Below are positions 11,501-24,826 of a DNA stretch of 64,000 bases, piece after piece. The notes under the pieces are model-generated. The model searched no databases. It worked only from the letters and a program-made list of their open reading frames with translations, and was not told the DNA's origin. This stretch comes from Sclerurus mexicanus (Eukaryota; Chordata; Aves; Passeriformes; Furnariidae), in assembly GCA_013396755.1 (NCBI GenBank), contig VWZF01001862.1, forward strand, positions 540,784 through 604,783, given 5' to 3'. The position numbers and the translations under genes are program-made. Each line of letters opens with the position of its first letter. Within the stretch, counting starts at the first letter, position 1.

Positions 11501-14500
11501 TCTACTTTTGCCAAACATAAGGTCAACATCCATGCTACTAATTTTCAATAAAAGCACACTAATGCTGGAACTCTGTTTTATCTAAACCCGATGTCTGTTC
11601 ACAATTTTGACCGCACCCAGACTAGGGCTATGTGACTTCACTGCCCCAGATTCCCATCAAGAGCCTTTTAACATGAGTACAATCATTTAGCAGCGTATAT
11701 TGTCTTGCTTTCTTCATTAGCAAACTCAAAACTCACAAGAATGATTTACAGTATTTCTGTAACAATGATGAACTTGTGGAGAATTGAGCTGCAAGCAAAT
11801 GAACAGAGATCTCCCAGTTCTTAGTTTTTAAGCTCAAAAATGGATTCAACTCAAGAGCAAAAAGCTAAAGTAAGAGTATTAATAAGGGAGGTGAAGGGGA
11901 TACAGTCAGGAAAAGGAAATCCCAACCTGCAGCATACAGACTAGACAAAGAAAGTCTATAGAGTTGGCCTGAAAGACAAACCACGTAAACACAAGTATAG
12001 CAGGGCTTCTGTGATAGATGCACTAAAGTGAAAAAATCCTCACAGGACTTCTACAGGATTCTTGTCCAGAGTTTCCAACCTTGTCCAAGGGAGGTTGTAA
12101 CCTCAAACTCTCTCATTTTATGGAACTGAAGCACAGAGATTAATAATTCATAGCAGCTTCCATCTATATCCCGCAGTATGGAAAGGACAGAAATGAGCAC
12201 GCAGTGGTCCATGCATTACACAAGTGCAGAAGCTCTATTTAATTCACAGGAGAAGGATTTTGGACAAGAGTTCACCCGTTCACATGTTGTTGGGAAGCAC
12301 AGTGCTTTCCCTCCTCATCCTGAAGCTGAAGACTGCACTCAGCTATAAATCTGGACTAAGATCTGCAAGGCCAAATCAAGATAAGCACAAAGCAGAATGC
12401 CTGCAAGTATAAACTCATCTTCTTCAAAGCATTTCAGGCCCCAGCTGCAAATTGGTTTATTCCGAGAACAAATTGTTGCTCAACGACTTGGAAGAGTCTT
12501 CACAAAACTTCAGGCAAAGTATCTTTGATTGAAAAGAACTTAGTATCAATGATAAATAAGATCACATGAGAACACAGGAGGCCTCAACCTCCCCCAAAAG
12601 CGAGATAAATAACTGCAAGACATGTTTTATCACTTGCTACTCCATATCAGCCAATAAGTTGCCCAAGAATATTCCCCATGGTATTGTATGGAGTGTCCTT
12701 CTTCCTCTGTGCAACTCGAAACAATCCTCCTGCACCAAGATAAACTCACAGAAAAGAAGGACAAATAATCCCTCTCTTAACAGAGGATTGGCTGACCCAG
12801 GAATTGGAGTGAGCTTCAAGGATGCCCCCCCAAAAAAATAAAAATATACCCTGCCAGTACTAACTCCTGTCCTTGCCAAGCAGAGCACAGTCACATCTCA
12901 GTACCTAATGCCCTGTGGGAAAGGAGATGTTACACAAGGACAACTCCCTTCAACATTCTCAGGTTTTTTTAGTGAACAAAAAAAGTGTCAAACCTATTCC
13001 TAAAAAGCAGCCATCTCTTTCCTTTTCTTCCATTCCACGTGGGGATGGTTGCATGAGAAGGAGGGACAGAGAATGAGAGAGGACCACAGGGGGGCAAAGA
13101 AGGGCCATGAGAAACAATGTGAGAAGGCAAGAAAATAAATAGAAACATGTGAGATAAACCATCCCGCACTTAATCACTAGACAACTCAGCAGGGGCACAG
13201 ATGATGTGAGGAACAAGCCCGGCAACCTCAACCAAATATTGTCCAGGTTGTGTTAAGTCACTTTCCTTGGAGCCCATGATGAATTTGGGTTTGTTGCCAC
13301 ATTAGTTGGCACATTGTTGGCTGGTCAGAGGAGGTGCTGCTGCTTGGCAGGTTGTTCAGTCACACCTGTCCCCCCCAGAGCAGAGCACAGAGCTGATGCT
13401 TGTGCTAGCAGGGAGCCAGTGAGCTCCGGTGCCCTCAGGTTCTTGTGCCAGGGCTACAAGCACACAGCTCAGCATCTGAGTCAGCACAGCTGGGCTTGGT
13501 TCAGTGACCAGGACCATGCTGCAGGGACTGGCCTTGCAGCAGATGTGCAAGATTTGCAGGCAGTGCTGCAGCTGAATGATCCTCTAAAGATCTAAGGGAT
13601 CAGGCTATGGGAGCTCTGTGGAGCAGCAGAACATCATCTCCACGGCAGTATTTTGTTGGTTATCAAGGAAATGAGAGACACAACAGAGCTGCATGGTCCA
13701 CAGCCCCTCTCCACTTGGTGTCCACATGGGGCTGGGGCCGCATCTGTGGGAGAGCATCCACCTGCACTGGATTACTCTTTTGCATGTTGACCTCATTTTG
13801 GCTCTCTTTCTCAGCGTTTGAAGTTCCTCTGCAGAATCAAATTTAGCAAGGTCCATACCTGGGCTGAAAAATATATGTCCCGAGGGGCACTTCCTCAGTC
13901 GTCCTGGCTTTCATTAACCCAGCTTCTCCACTGTCCTTCTTTCACACCCATTAAACAGCACCAAAGGGAGATGGCAATACATTTTCCTTTGCCCTTCTCC
14001 TTTGTGCTCCTCCTTGATGAATGGCTAAAGCAGATGCACAGTTGTCTTTGAAGGCTCTGGCCCATGAGCATGTTGAATCAATGATGGATTGGACCAAATG
14101 AATCACAGTGTGGGAGAAAGCGCAAGGCAATGATTTCTAAGTGGCCTTCACATCTTTACACTTCAGAACTTGCTTTAAAAGCCTGTTTTCTTCTTTTTAT
14201 CTGGTTCCAGTTTCTGCAGTGCCTTTGCATATGTTGAGGGAGGTAGGGGGGAAGGAGGGGAACCTTTACATATAAACAGAAGAATCCACTTCTCCATCAG
14301 ACAATAATGAAGCATTGTCATTCAGGGAGTTCAAATAGCTGAGAAACCACTTCAAGGCCATGCAAAACAACTGGGTAGCATCAGAAAGAACAGCAGTTGG
14401 CAAACTGAACAGCCGCGTTTAAAACTCCAGTATAGAAAACCAGCAAAAAAACCCCCACAGCTGGTTCAGTGGCCTACCTCCCCTCACTGGGACATCAGAG

Positions 14501-16140
14501 CTGCTTCAGAAAGAAGCTTTAATGAAACTATATTTTTAGGATACAGCAAATTGCCAGAGCTTACTGGATATGCAACTGCTGCTGCTCAATCCCAACTGGA
14601 ACCCTGCATGCTTACCAAGTCCCATGTGTCCCTTCCCACAGTGAGCAGGAGGTCTCCAGAACCCATTCAGAGCATCGGTCGCTTCCAGCTTGGCTGCTCT
14701 TGTGCCCTCCCTTTGACTGACGACACAATTAGGCTCATCAGATGGATATTTTTGCCCCATAGATACATCAGGGTGGATATAGGAAACCAAAGCCACTGAT
14801 TTTGTGGTGCTGCTGGAAGAACACTGCTGCCTTGCTGGCAGCTGGGTTTGTAGGAAAAGGAAATTATCTTTTCTGATGGTGGACTAGAGGGAGAATAACA
14901 TGCACACACAAATTTTTAGGCTCAGACATCTGAAAAAGTCCCAGCAAAAGCCATACCTCAGGCTGGGTATTGGTTTCTATGGTTAAGCAACATGCCACAC
15001 ACGTTCGCCTCCAGCTCTCTCCACTCTGTGCCGCAAAGGCACTTTGTGCCCGGACAGCACTGCCAGATGGAGGACACGGGTGGCTGATCCCTGTCTGGGC
15101 AGAGGTCTTCCCACACTCAAGCCTCTGTGGGATCTGCTTTATGTTAGAGCTCAGGACGATGCTGCATGTGGAAATACAAGTGGAAGCTTGTTCAGACCAC
15201 AGAATTTGCAAAGCCTGTTTGCTTAACCAGAGCTAAACATGAGCCAAGGACAGCTTGGTTTGACTTCCTTTATTCTGGATACCCCACATGAAGTGCTGTG
15301 GCTGCTGCAGTAGCAGTGCCGGTGCTGGGCTGTGCCTGCCGGGCTCAGCCCATCAGGGAGAGCTGTGGTTGGAACAGATAGGAAGACAAACTGGAAGCTG
15401 CTCCCAATGTCCTTCTTGGAGATGCAGTCTTAGTAGAAAGCAGAGAAAAAACTTCCTGAGACATACAAAGGGCTTATCCCTCCAACACCCTCTTGCTACC
15501 ATTCCTCATACAGCTGCATTCACACAGGAGCTGCCCACCCACTCATAGCACCAGCTGCCTACCTGCTCTGGTACCAGTGAGGGGCAAATTCCTCTGCTCC
15601 CAAGATAATGGCCTTGGATGCATAAACCCCTCTGGAAGTCACAGACTTGCCCCGAGCAAGCCACTGCCCTGACCTCTGCTCCCCAGCAAACAGCCACTGC
15701 CAGCACTGCGGGCAGGGACAGATCCAGTTCAGCTTCCCAATAAACATTCAAAATCTCCGAGGCCTGGCAAACAGGGCTCTGGAAAGTGCCTACTGCTCTC
15801 CACACAGGCAGTGATATTTATGAAGTGCTATGAGGTTTGGAAGTATTATTTTATCCACAAACAATGGAAGTAGGGACGAGCTGAAACACGACTTGCTCAA
15901 GACTTTTCCAGCCTAACACCGAGTTCGCAATTAAAACAGTGGAAAGGGCTGAACGAGCCTGTCTGTGGCCAGAAGACGGTACTGCAGACTCCGTCAGGGA
16001 GGGAAACGTGTGAAATAGAGGTGCTTGGGACAAAGGGAAGTCTGTTAAAGTAAGAAAAGCCTGAACAAACAGGTTTTTTCTCCCAACACTTACTTTCAGC
16101 TTCATCCAGCCAGAGCTTAAAGATAAAAGAACAAGGAGCT
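8600..16140. other. Non-coding stretch, no gene recognised
   Basis: Unique DNA, often A+C-rich on the top strand. The longest open frame of the whole window (10120-10962, plus, 280 codons) falls here but has no recognisable domain and lies in a locally GC-rich, stop-poor patch, so I do not call it a gene. No interspersed repeat was recognised. Occasional splice-donor-like strings occur on the minus strand (for example near 14609, 15562 and 13856) but none pairs with a convincing acceptor. Confidence 0.55.
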
Positions 16141-16168
16141 GCTGATTTTCCAGCAGTGGAAAATCAGC
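16141..16168. other. Perfect 11-bp hairpin, 6-nt loop
   Basis: Arms GCTGATTTTCC (16141-16151) and GGAAAATCAGC (16158-16168) are perfectly complementary around the loop AGCAGT. The palindrome is short. It could be a protein-binding dyad or chance. The sequence just below it on the minus strand carries a very pyrimidine-rich acceptor-like tract followed by a strong donor-like GTAAGT, enclosing only 22 bases (16094-16115). Confidence 0.7.
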
Positions 16169-17814
16169 TGGTGGCTTCAGGGCTGTGTTTATTAAGTGTC
16201 ACGCTCTCATGGCTGATCTGATGGGGACTTGGGCTCTACCAGGCCAATGCAGTCAAATCCTTAAGGGAGTTAAATCTTCCTTGCTTTGTGGACTCTTCAT
16301 TTACAAAGATAAATGAAAGCTCTCCAGCTGGACATCCCTGGGAGCACACTTCCCCCAGTCACAGAGCAGTGTTGGGATGAGCTGGGGATGCTGTGAGCTG
16401 CACAACCCAGCTAAGGCTCTCTAAAACACAACATCGCTGTCCGAAGGCAGCATTTACAGTCACCCCTGTCACATTTGTCACCAGTTCTCAGTGCTTTCAG
16501 ATGCACACACTGTACCACAGAGGGATGCAGCCTCAGTTCAGCAATGCCCTGTGCATCTGCAGGGCTACAGGGCACTGCAGGCTTTGAAGTTCTGCTCCTC
16601 TGACGAAAGCACTGGTTGGTATGAGAGCTCACATGCTTATTAGGAGATGAAGATGATTAATTGCCTCTCCCCCCCTGCCCCTCTGAGGGGGGGCTCCTCA
16701 ACCTTGTCTCACTGACAGTGATTTTTCAGGACCATATGGCACTTCCACATCCCATTAGTAACGCGCCTGCTGCACCCCCTTCGCCCTGTACTGAGTTTCA
16801 GCTTTCACTGGGTTGGGGAACATGAAATACCAAAGCTCTGGACAAAATCTTCAAGGTCATTCTGTGAAAAACTAACCTTCTTTTCTGCCAGTGTCACGTG
16901 GCACCGGCATCGCTGTGGAGGGACACTAACTCCACCCAGATAAGGGTCCCATCTCCAAAAAGACTTTACATGGGTGTGATACTGAGCTGCCCTAACAAAG
17001 GGGCAAAAAGGGATGGGTTTTCTCTGTCATTACAACACACTTTCACAAAAGCAGCTGAAACCCCACTTTTGCCCCTTCTCACTCTGCTCCCACATTATGG
17101 GCTTCCTCTGGGGTACATGAGGGTATGTTTGTTCTTTCTGGGACTGGCAGCAATTTCAGGGAATGTGTCCCAGTGCCCTCAGTCCCACAGAGCAGAGAAC
17201 ATGCAGACTTCATGACCAGGCACGGTATGGTGAGGCAGTGCTGAGGTGCACGATGCTGCAAAAGTACGGCTGTATAACAGGTAAATCTAGATTAAAATGA
17301 TCTCAAGTTGTTCAGGTTGCTGCTTTTGGTTGGTTGGGTTTTTGCTCCATGCAATCCATTGTTGTATGTCTCTAAGCCCCTCTAAGAGCACAGTACTGTG
17401 CTCACACCTCCTTGGAGCAGGCACGTCCCTCTGACCACGGATCTTATAGAGGGCACTCATGAGACCAAGCTCACAGCAAAAGCAATTCCCACTCCCAGCT
17501 GCTCCACACCACGGGGACCCCTTCCCAGCTCATTTGTGGCACAGGAAGGAGCCCTTTGCAGCCAGGCACCCACAGAGCAATAACATGGGTGCTCTGGCCC
17601 CAGCAGCCAGTGCCTGACAAAAACTAAGTTCCCCAGGAGAGCAGGCTCTGCTCACATTCAGCTGCTAATCCACACTGCACAGCCCCCCTTGGCAGGCAGC
17701 ATGGAAAATGCCAGTGCTTGCAGATATGGTCTCCAAGGAGGACAGTTTCCATAACCTACAGCAAAGCAGGAGAGGCTGATCCAGAGGCCAGGGTGGCCAG
17801 GGGCCAGCACCCAC

Positions 17815-17925
17815 CTCCTGAGGTGGCAGAGAGCTGTGACACCTGGCAGGCACTTGCCCTGCATGGATTTTGATCACATATCCCATGTCTGGTTGCTGTT
17901 TTTACTGGAGAAAGAGTCCAGCCAA
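17815..17925 (-). other. Candidate exon (minus strand), most distal of the series
   Basis: On the minus strand a T-rich acceptor (tract ending TTATTTTTTAG) precedes this interval, and a good donor (CAGGAG then GTGGGT) follows it. The 111-nt interval is open in the frame that continues from the candidate at 18524-18594 (2 nt + 36 codons + 1 nt). It reads as a Thr/Ala/Cys-containing stretch with no domain I recognise. An internal alternative donor (CAG then GTGTCA) exists. It could be a real 3'-ward exon or a pseudo-exon. Confidence 0.22.
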
Positions 17926-18523
17926 CTAAAAAATAAATAACTACAAAAGCCAAGAAGAAAGCAGCTTCCAAATAACATTATTTCACTTGGCCATTCGGTT
18001 CCCATCAGAGAAGGCAGCTGGCTTTTTTTTCCAGGGAAAAAAGCGATTCTTCACCTTACCCCCATCCTCAGTCTTCCCTGCCCAGGGCCTGAGCACTGTC
18101 ATGGCCAGAAAGAGACACTGGTTATGGTTGCCACCACCTCTGGGACTCAAAGCAGTTCAGATCATCTCTGCAACCCCAGAAAGCCCTGCAAGGACAGGCG
18201 ACTGCTGTGCCAACACTGTCCCAAGGACCTGAGCTGGGATCTGCAAAGGGATCTCCACCCCACAGTCACTGGAAGAGCTGCTGGCTTCCTGCTTCAGTGG
18301 ACAGGGACCTGGGGCCCTTCTCCTGCCAGGCACCTGGAAATGGGCACAGGCCCCTCATCTGTGATGCTCTAGGTCCTTCCATGGGAAGGCTGGGAAAACC
18401 CTCCCTTGAAGACCTTCAGAGCCATATAAGGGGAAAAGGAGACAAAGAAGGCAAGAGGAAACCAGATTCCTGCTGAACTGCACAGATCCCCACCAGTGAG
18501 CCCCAGTGCCACAGGACACGTAC

Positions 18524-18594
18524 CTTCCCCAATCCCAGGAGCATGCCAGCAAACCTTGCTGCTGTCTAATGCATTCCATATGGAGCGTTCACCT
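18524..18594 (-). other. Candidate exon (minus strand)
   Basis: The minus strand shows a pyrimidine-rich acceptor ending GTTTCAG and a donor GGGGAAG|GTACGT. The 71-nt interval is open in only one frame, and that frame is the one entered from 20067-20130 (GG + A completes a Gly codon). The peptide includes SIWNALDSSKVCW and is not recognised. Spacing to the previous candidate is about 1.5 kb. Phase agreement and the strong sites favour a real exon. The short length keeps confidence low. Confidence 0.28.
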
Positions 18595-20066
18595 CTGAAA
18601 CATTACTTAAAATGGGAATAAATCCTTCACAAGGCCTCCACATGACAGATACCACTTGATTGAACTGCCAAGCAAGGAACTTTTATTTTAAGGAAAAGTC
18701 TGCAATTAACCTATTGTCACTCTGCAGCAGAGGGAAGCAATAAACTGTGTATGTCTGCTTTCCAGCCAAGTCCAAAAGGTTTATCCACAAGCCTTCTTAG
18801 CAAATCTCCTCCACAAGATCTTTTGATACCTTATGGATTTGTTAAACATTTATAACATGAAAGTGAGAATATTATACACACTGCCCTGGCATAAATCACA
18901 GGTCTGATGCTCTGTATACACTGGCAATGGAAAGGGGACCTAGAAGGAGGAACAGGGTTCTAGGCTGCAAGGTGAATAATTGGAAAGGTTTTCCTCATAC
19001 CTCTACCAACACTAAATGCACACCAAGGTATTAAGAGAAGCTGTTTCTTCCCCAGCCTCTCAAGTTTTTCAAGTTTTACACCTGGGGAAAGAAGAATGAA
19101 CAATCCCTGTTAGACATCGCCGAGGTGAGCGAACAGCACATTTAAGAAGTGGAAAAACATCTGTTTAGTGCAGATAGAAACCAGATGGAGGTGGGGGGAG
19201 GTGGAGGATGGCAAAACAGTCAAGAGGAAAAACAGAAATATGGTCAGGAAGAAGGCTGCAGGGGGAGAGATGCTTCCAGGAAGCACAAGTATCACCCCCT
19301 GAGCCCTGTGTGTCCTTCCTTGGGTGATGGGCAAACAGCAGGGCACAGCTCTTGCTCACAGGATGAGGGGCTAGGGGCCACTCAAAGGTACTGCTCTGGG
19401 AAACTCAGATGCTGCCTGGCCACCTGGGACACCACATGATGACCAGCACTGGGAATGGCTAAGGAAAAGTCTTGCTGGTGGGAAGAACAGTGGATGTGGG
19501 CTTGTTTCCAGCCATCAAAGAGCCACAGACCTCCCTGGAGGTCTGCACCTCCCAAGTTCTGCCCTCCAAACTGCCCCAGTGGTGCCTAGACAAGAAACAC
19601 ATCCTACAAGGGATGCACAAAGTCCTACATTTGCAGTAGAAAGTACTTTTTAAAGGGTCATCTGGCACTATTCCCCAATCCTCTTTATCCTCACGTTCAC
19701 AACAGCAATCAAGCACTTCTCTTCTGCCATAGCACAGCTCATTTTAGGGCTTTCAGAGGCACCGGGGTGGAGTTTTAATGGGTATAACAGAGGTTGCAGA
19801 CAGGGTGCAGCAAGCAAAATCAAATAGGGAATGACACAAGCCGAGGGCACACAGACACTTTGGGGGCTGGTTGTAGCGCCTGCAGGCAGAGAACAGCCAG
19901 TAACTTCCGCAAGAGGGCTGGAATTCCCCTGGAGCTGAACCGGGATGCTGGGCAGAAACATCTTTTCAACACCGGGGACACGTTTTCTATGGATGCGTCT
20001 GCAACGCTGCCAATCAGGCTGGAAAGATCACTGAAACAGGACCGTGAGACGCACTGCAAAACTCAC

Positions 20067-20130
20067 CCCAGTCTAACAAGCTGTTTCTTCCTGGTTTTGC
20101 ATCTGACTTTATTCTCAGATTCCACTTTGG
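20067..20130 (-). other. Candidate exon (minus strand) with basic tail-like peptide
   Basis: A long pyrimidine tract (ending CACTCTGCCAG) forms an excellent minus-strand acceptor, and ACTGGG|GTGAGT is a strong donor. The 64-nt interval read in phase from 24055-24175 gives a very basic peptide (includes KVRCKTRKKQ). That would suit the cytoplasmic side of the hydrophobic segment in the preceding candidate exon. A second frame is also open, so the coding reading is not unique. The avian CR1 copy at 20783-20980 would lie in the intron just upstream. Confidence 0.3.
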
Positions 20131-20782
20131 CTGGCAGAGTGAATGAAAAAAAATAAAAGGCAGCAATAATTTTTTTAAGCTATAGAAGACTTCTCCAATA
20201 GTATCAAATACTAGAACTAATGAGCAGTTTCCTCACTACACGGTATTTTCCCACAGAAAAGAAAAAATATTGTCACAATGAACTTTTTTTGGCAGGAAAC
20301 ATTTAATTTTGAGGCCATTTTGATCCATTTTCTAAATCCAGGTGAAGTGTCCCATTTCAAGTGAGTGCCAAAACTGAAGGTCCTTTTTTCTATTACTGTT
20401 CAAAATGCATCAGTTCCCTACATTGCAAGTAGGAAAAGGATCAAAATAACCTCCTGCCCTGTCCCCAGACAAAACCCAAGTGTTTGAACTTGGCCACTCT
20501 GCAATCTGAAAGACTTTGTTCAAAGATGTCTGAAATATTCCCAGTTTGGGAAAATTCTTTCCCACTGCATTTTAAAAAAAATGCATTACAAATGGCCTCA
20601 AGCTGCCTCTTAGCTTGATTAAACACTTGCATAAAACGAAACTTCAAATGTCCAGAAATGATTTGCAGAGAGGTCAGAGAAAATCAGCCCTTTTCTGACC
20701 AGGTCCGGCAGGAAATAAGGGGGAAGTACAGGACTGGATCAGGGAGAAGGAGGAATGGAAAAAATAGAGGTACACCCAGAAA

Positions 20783-20980
20783 TTCACAAATTAGCTTGGA
20801 CTGGAAGGGACCTTTAAAGTTCATCAAGTCCAACCCCCCAGCAGTGAGGGACATCTTCCACTAGATGAGGTTGTTCAGAGCTCCATTCAACCTGACCTTG
20901 AATGTTTCCAAGGATAAGGCATCCACCACCTCTCTGGGCCACCTGTGCCAGTGTTTTACCACTCTCACTGTAAAAAAACA
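20783..20980 (-). mobile_element. CR1 LINE fragment (3' end, minus orientation)
   Basis: The sequence follows the reverse complement of the avian CR1 3' region. The usual landmarks are present in order: CTGGAAGGGACCTTTAAAG, TCATCAAGTCCAACCCCC, a block corresponding to the ACTAGA..AGGTTG segment, GACCTTGAATG, and CCACCACCTCTCTGGG. It is 5'-truncated, as most CR1 copies are, and carries no reverse-transcriptase coding region. Divergence from the usual consensus is moderate, so it is not a very recent insertion. The far boundary near 20980 is approximate. Confidence 0.93.
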
Positions 20981-23900
20981 ATGAGCATATCATACCCATG
21001 CAGAGCCCACTTCCAGCCCACTGCAGCTGATGACTGCTGCCCCTGCAGGTAGGACACCCAGGGAGGTGGTGATGAGGCTGCGCTTTTGGACCATGAGCTG
21101 GACACAAAAAAAAAAAATCCGAGTTCTTCAAATTTTAATCTCTAATGGGAGCTCACCCTACTTAACCACAGCAGGTCCCCACTCTTGCAGAGCGATTCAC
21201 TGCAGTCACAATGCAGCTGTGTATTTTATACCTCCCCTACCAAGGGCAGATCACTCATGTCTCATCTCCACCCTGATGACTATTTCCACAAAACCTATGG
21301 AAACGCAGCTGTACTGGAACCCAGTACACGTACAGAGCTGTTCTCCCGCCAGCTTCCTCTCCGGCCGGCTCCCAATTTGTCTGCAAACCACACGTTTAAT
21401 TGGAGTTGGCAAGTGATTTGACTTCAAAAACGTCTGTAACACCTGGAAGACAATGCTCAGGTTCAAGGGGGGGGAGGAAACAGGACGATATCCAAATGCT
21501 ATTGTCACGCTCTCAGCTGCCTGCACAAGAAGGAATGAGTAGCTGCAGGGTCTAGAGCATGCAGCTGATACCAGGCACGCACACAGCTCTGCCATCCTCC
21601 AGCTTCATACTGCAGCAGACTTTTGAGGTCACGTTAAAGCTAGTTAAACACACCTTTTGCAGAAAAAAAGAAAATACACAACCCCTCCATTTGTGGAAAA
21701 TCAGTTCCAAGATCTGGGAAGAGATGAGGATGTGCCATTCCTAGCCAAAAACAGAGGCCATGAAGTAGATAAATGATCCACCAGCAAAGAACAGAAAGAC
21801 TGTTCTGCTGAAGGACACTGCAAAGGGGACTCTCCCACACGGGCTCCTTCAGCATCCGTGCAAGCTGACAGTCAGTTTGGATCAAATCCACCACGGTGCA
21901 AATCTGGACACTCTATTATCCCACAAGACGTGAGTTCCAGCTGTCCCAACACCAGTTTTATGATTCTCCCCATTACAGTTTGCAGTGCTTTAGGAGAGGC
22001 ATGCAAAAGAACTGTGGCTGGAGCTATGCCCTGGTCTGCCTTCCTGGTTTTTGGAAACTCCCTGAAGTCTTTTAGTGCCCACTGCTTGTTTGACCTGTTG
22101 CAGGAAGAGAAGTAACAGAGCCAGCTCCCATCAGAGCTGCCCTGGGGGTGCTGGTGGACTTCTGAATGTAAAGTTGGACAACCAGAACTGCCTTTTATGC
22201 AAGAAACACTTATGACCAAGTTTTGATGAGTTCTTCAAAGACTAGGTTAGAAGGAAAGATTTATTACCAGTGACTTTACCTTAGCAGAGGGTGGAGCAGA
22301 TTTTTCCTCACTGGAGATTCTTGCAATTCTAACCAGTGATGCCCTGCTAGTTACTGTGGCCTTTCTCAAAAATGAGGTACAGCTGAAAACCCATTCCCCT
22401 CTCACAGCTTTGAGGGTGACAAATCTTAATACTTAGAAGAGATTTAAAACAGAATAAAACTGCTATGACAGAAAAATCCTGCAGTGACACCAAGTTTTAG
22501 CACATTACATAGACCTCAGAAGAACATAATGCCAGCCTCCCCCACCAAGATTCACCTTTATCTTCAGATACATTACTGAAAGTCCCACTTTTTTTTATCA
22601 AAAGATGGGTTTGTCTTATTTAATTGAGAGTACACAAAGATTCAAATTCTGATACCAAAGAGGTGAATTGGCCATATCTGCAAGTCTTTCATTGAAACCA
22701 TTTATCAAGCCTTTAATAACAGCCACTAACATGTGAGAAATGTTAACAGAGAATGAATGTTAAAAAAAGAGTAAATGGTTTGCAAGGTGCTCCAGCTACA
22801 GCCCCAGAGATCAGTGTGATTCATGTAACAGATTTCCTCCCCTTTCAGGGAACCGGTAACTTTTACATCTTTGCTGCAAAAGGACACAGAGGGCTTCTGA
22901 CAAGTTCCTGGTGCAAAAGCAACTGAAATTCAAGTAGCTGATTTATTTTCACACCATGCCTGCATACGTTGCATCCTGTCTTTATTTTCTCATAATATAC
23001 ATACACTTTTCTAGTTTTTCAGTATTGTATTCAGTGACTTTCTTAAACCTGGGCAAATTCTTCTGAGCCAGATTTTGGAAGAAATCCCATCTGAAAAATC
23101 TGAGCAATAATTAAGATTGTGACACTGGCATGATTGCCATGTGAAGGGAGAGACAGTTTCCTTCATAGAAAAAAAATCTCAAGAACTTATGCAAGCAAGA
23201 GCAAGTATAACAAAAGCATGCACTGAGTTGTCTCCCATTAACAGCACAGATCAAATGAGCCACTGCAACTACTTCTGCTTTGCCTAAATAAATGCCTGGA
23301 TCAGTCATCAAAGTAGAATTGTTTTCCACAATACACTTCCTTGAGCAACCCAGATAGCCTTTGTGCTGGCCCCACTAATGATGTAATGGGAAAAACTTAC
23401 AGGCATTCTGTCAAAGCCATGCAGATTGCTCAAATACTATTTCCCAAGGCTCCAGCCTCGCAGGTGCGGACTCAGCAACCATTGAGACTTGCTATGATTA
23501 ATGACTTTTTCCAATGTGTTGCCTTACATTAATACAGCCAGCTAACTTTTATTAAGTTATGGATGATCTATCAGAGGATTGTAGTCACCTGCAGGCTGCC
23601 ATGTGTAAGGAACCTGCCCAAACCGATGCAATTTGGGTGTCTCAGAGACAAGCCAGTTTTAGCTTTGCATTACCTTTATGCACTGTGGTAGATACAGACC
23701 TCCTGTCTATATTTCACTCTGCTGTTCGCCTTCTGCCCAGCTGCTAAGGGAAAACTACTGCCCAAGCCTCAAAGCCATCAGACAGAGAGCCAAGGGAAAC
23801 CATCAGTCCTTACGGAAACCATCTGAAAATTCTTTGGGCATTGGAAATCAGCAACCCCTCCTGACCATATCCGAGACTGGGCTCTCTACAGAAGCACGGA

Positions 23901-24050
23901 AAGTATCTGACGTCCCAGGGAAACACCTCACTGAGGCACCAGTTCAAACAATGCAGGAGCTCTGAGAGAGTCACAAAATAGAGGTGAACAGAACAAAACA
24001 AGATAACACCTGATAAATAGCTTTTAACAAAGGAAGCACATCTCATTCAC
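20981..24050. other. Non-coding stretch, probable intron
   Basis: Unique, mostly A+C-leaning top-strand sequence with no convincing open frame or repeat. A T-rich interval near 22550-23060 is the most AT-rich part. If the minus-strand exon series is real, this is the intron between the candidates at 24055-24175 and 20067-20130. Confidence 0.45.
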
Positions 24051-24054
24051 TTAC

Positions 24055-24175
24055 CCTTCACACTGTAGCTTAGGACAACCACAGCTGTTCCAAGTATCAT
24101 AAGGCTCCACCATGTACTCGAAAATATCCAGAACACCACAGAGACATCCCCTTCTGCCCAAAATAAGGACGAGTC
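24055..24175 (-). other. Candidate exon (minus strand) encoding a hydrophobic, membrane-like segment
   Basis: The minus strand has an acceptor TTGTTTCTTGCTCTAG and a near-ideal donor (AAGG|GTAAGTGA). The 121-nt interval read in frame 1 gives 40 residues that end in a hydrophobic run (WWSLMILGTAVVVLSY) preceded by aromatic-rich sequence. That would fit a single transmembrane helix. In phase, the next candidate (20067-20130) supplies basic residues directly after it. Frame 3 is also open and gives a Cys-containing peptide, so the frame is not certain. I do not recognise the protein. A spliced lncRNA exon is the main alternative. Confidence 0.33.
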
Positions 24176-24826
24176 CTAGAGCAAGAAACAAGGAATCATC
24201 TGAACTGCAGCAAGGTCACTGTGTGAAAAAAACCCAACACCCACTACCTACCACCTCACTGTCAGTCCCTTGAAGGACAAAAGCTTGGGGGAGCACAGAT
24301 GATGCCTGGGAGGTGAGACTGGCTGTTCATAGCTCATAGCTGGTTTTAATCCCCACAGGTGTAGCCCATCCAGGGACCCAGAGAACAGACAGCCTGCACC
24401 CCATAAATGCTGAGGAGAGCAGACTTCACCTTTGTTGCAGACAGCCCACATTCAGAGGTAAGGGTTGTATAGGCAAGGGCTTGTGCCTCACAAGGTGATG
24501 GAGCAGAAAGAAAGGAGTTCAGTTCCCCTTCCCCTCCTCAGCAAGCCTCTGCTTGCCCATGGCAGTGAGCCTGTGCACAAGGGCACGTGGCTATTTACTG
24601 TAGTGTTTCCAGCTGGACTTAGTGACTGCAAAAACCTCACTGAGCTGGGGGTAAGCGAGGGGCAAGAGTGGCATTTTTCCCTTTCTCCTGTCACCTTCTC
24701 CTTTGAGGGTTCTGTTGGACATTGCCTGTTTTCTAAGCTGTCCTCAATAAGAACCCACTCTTGGTACCCTCGGAGTGAATGATGCTGCTGTAGCCATGTG
24801 AGGAGCAGAGGTTGGCCTGGCCTTAC

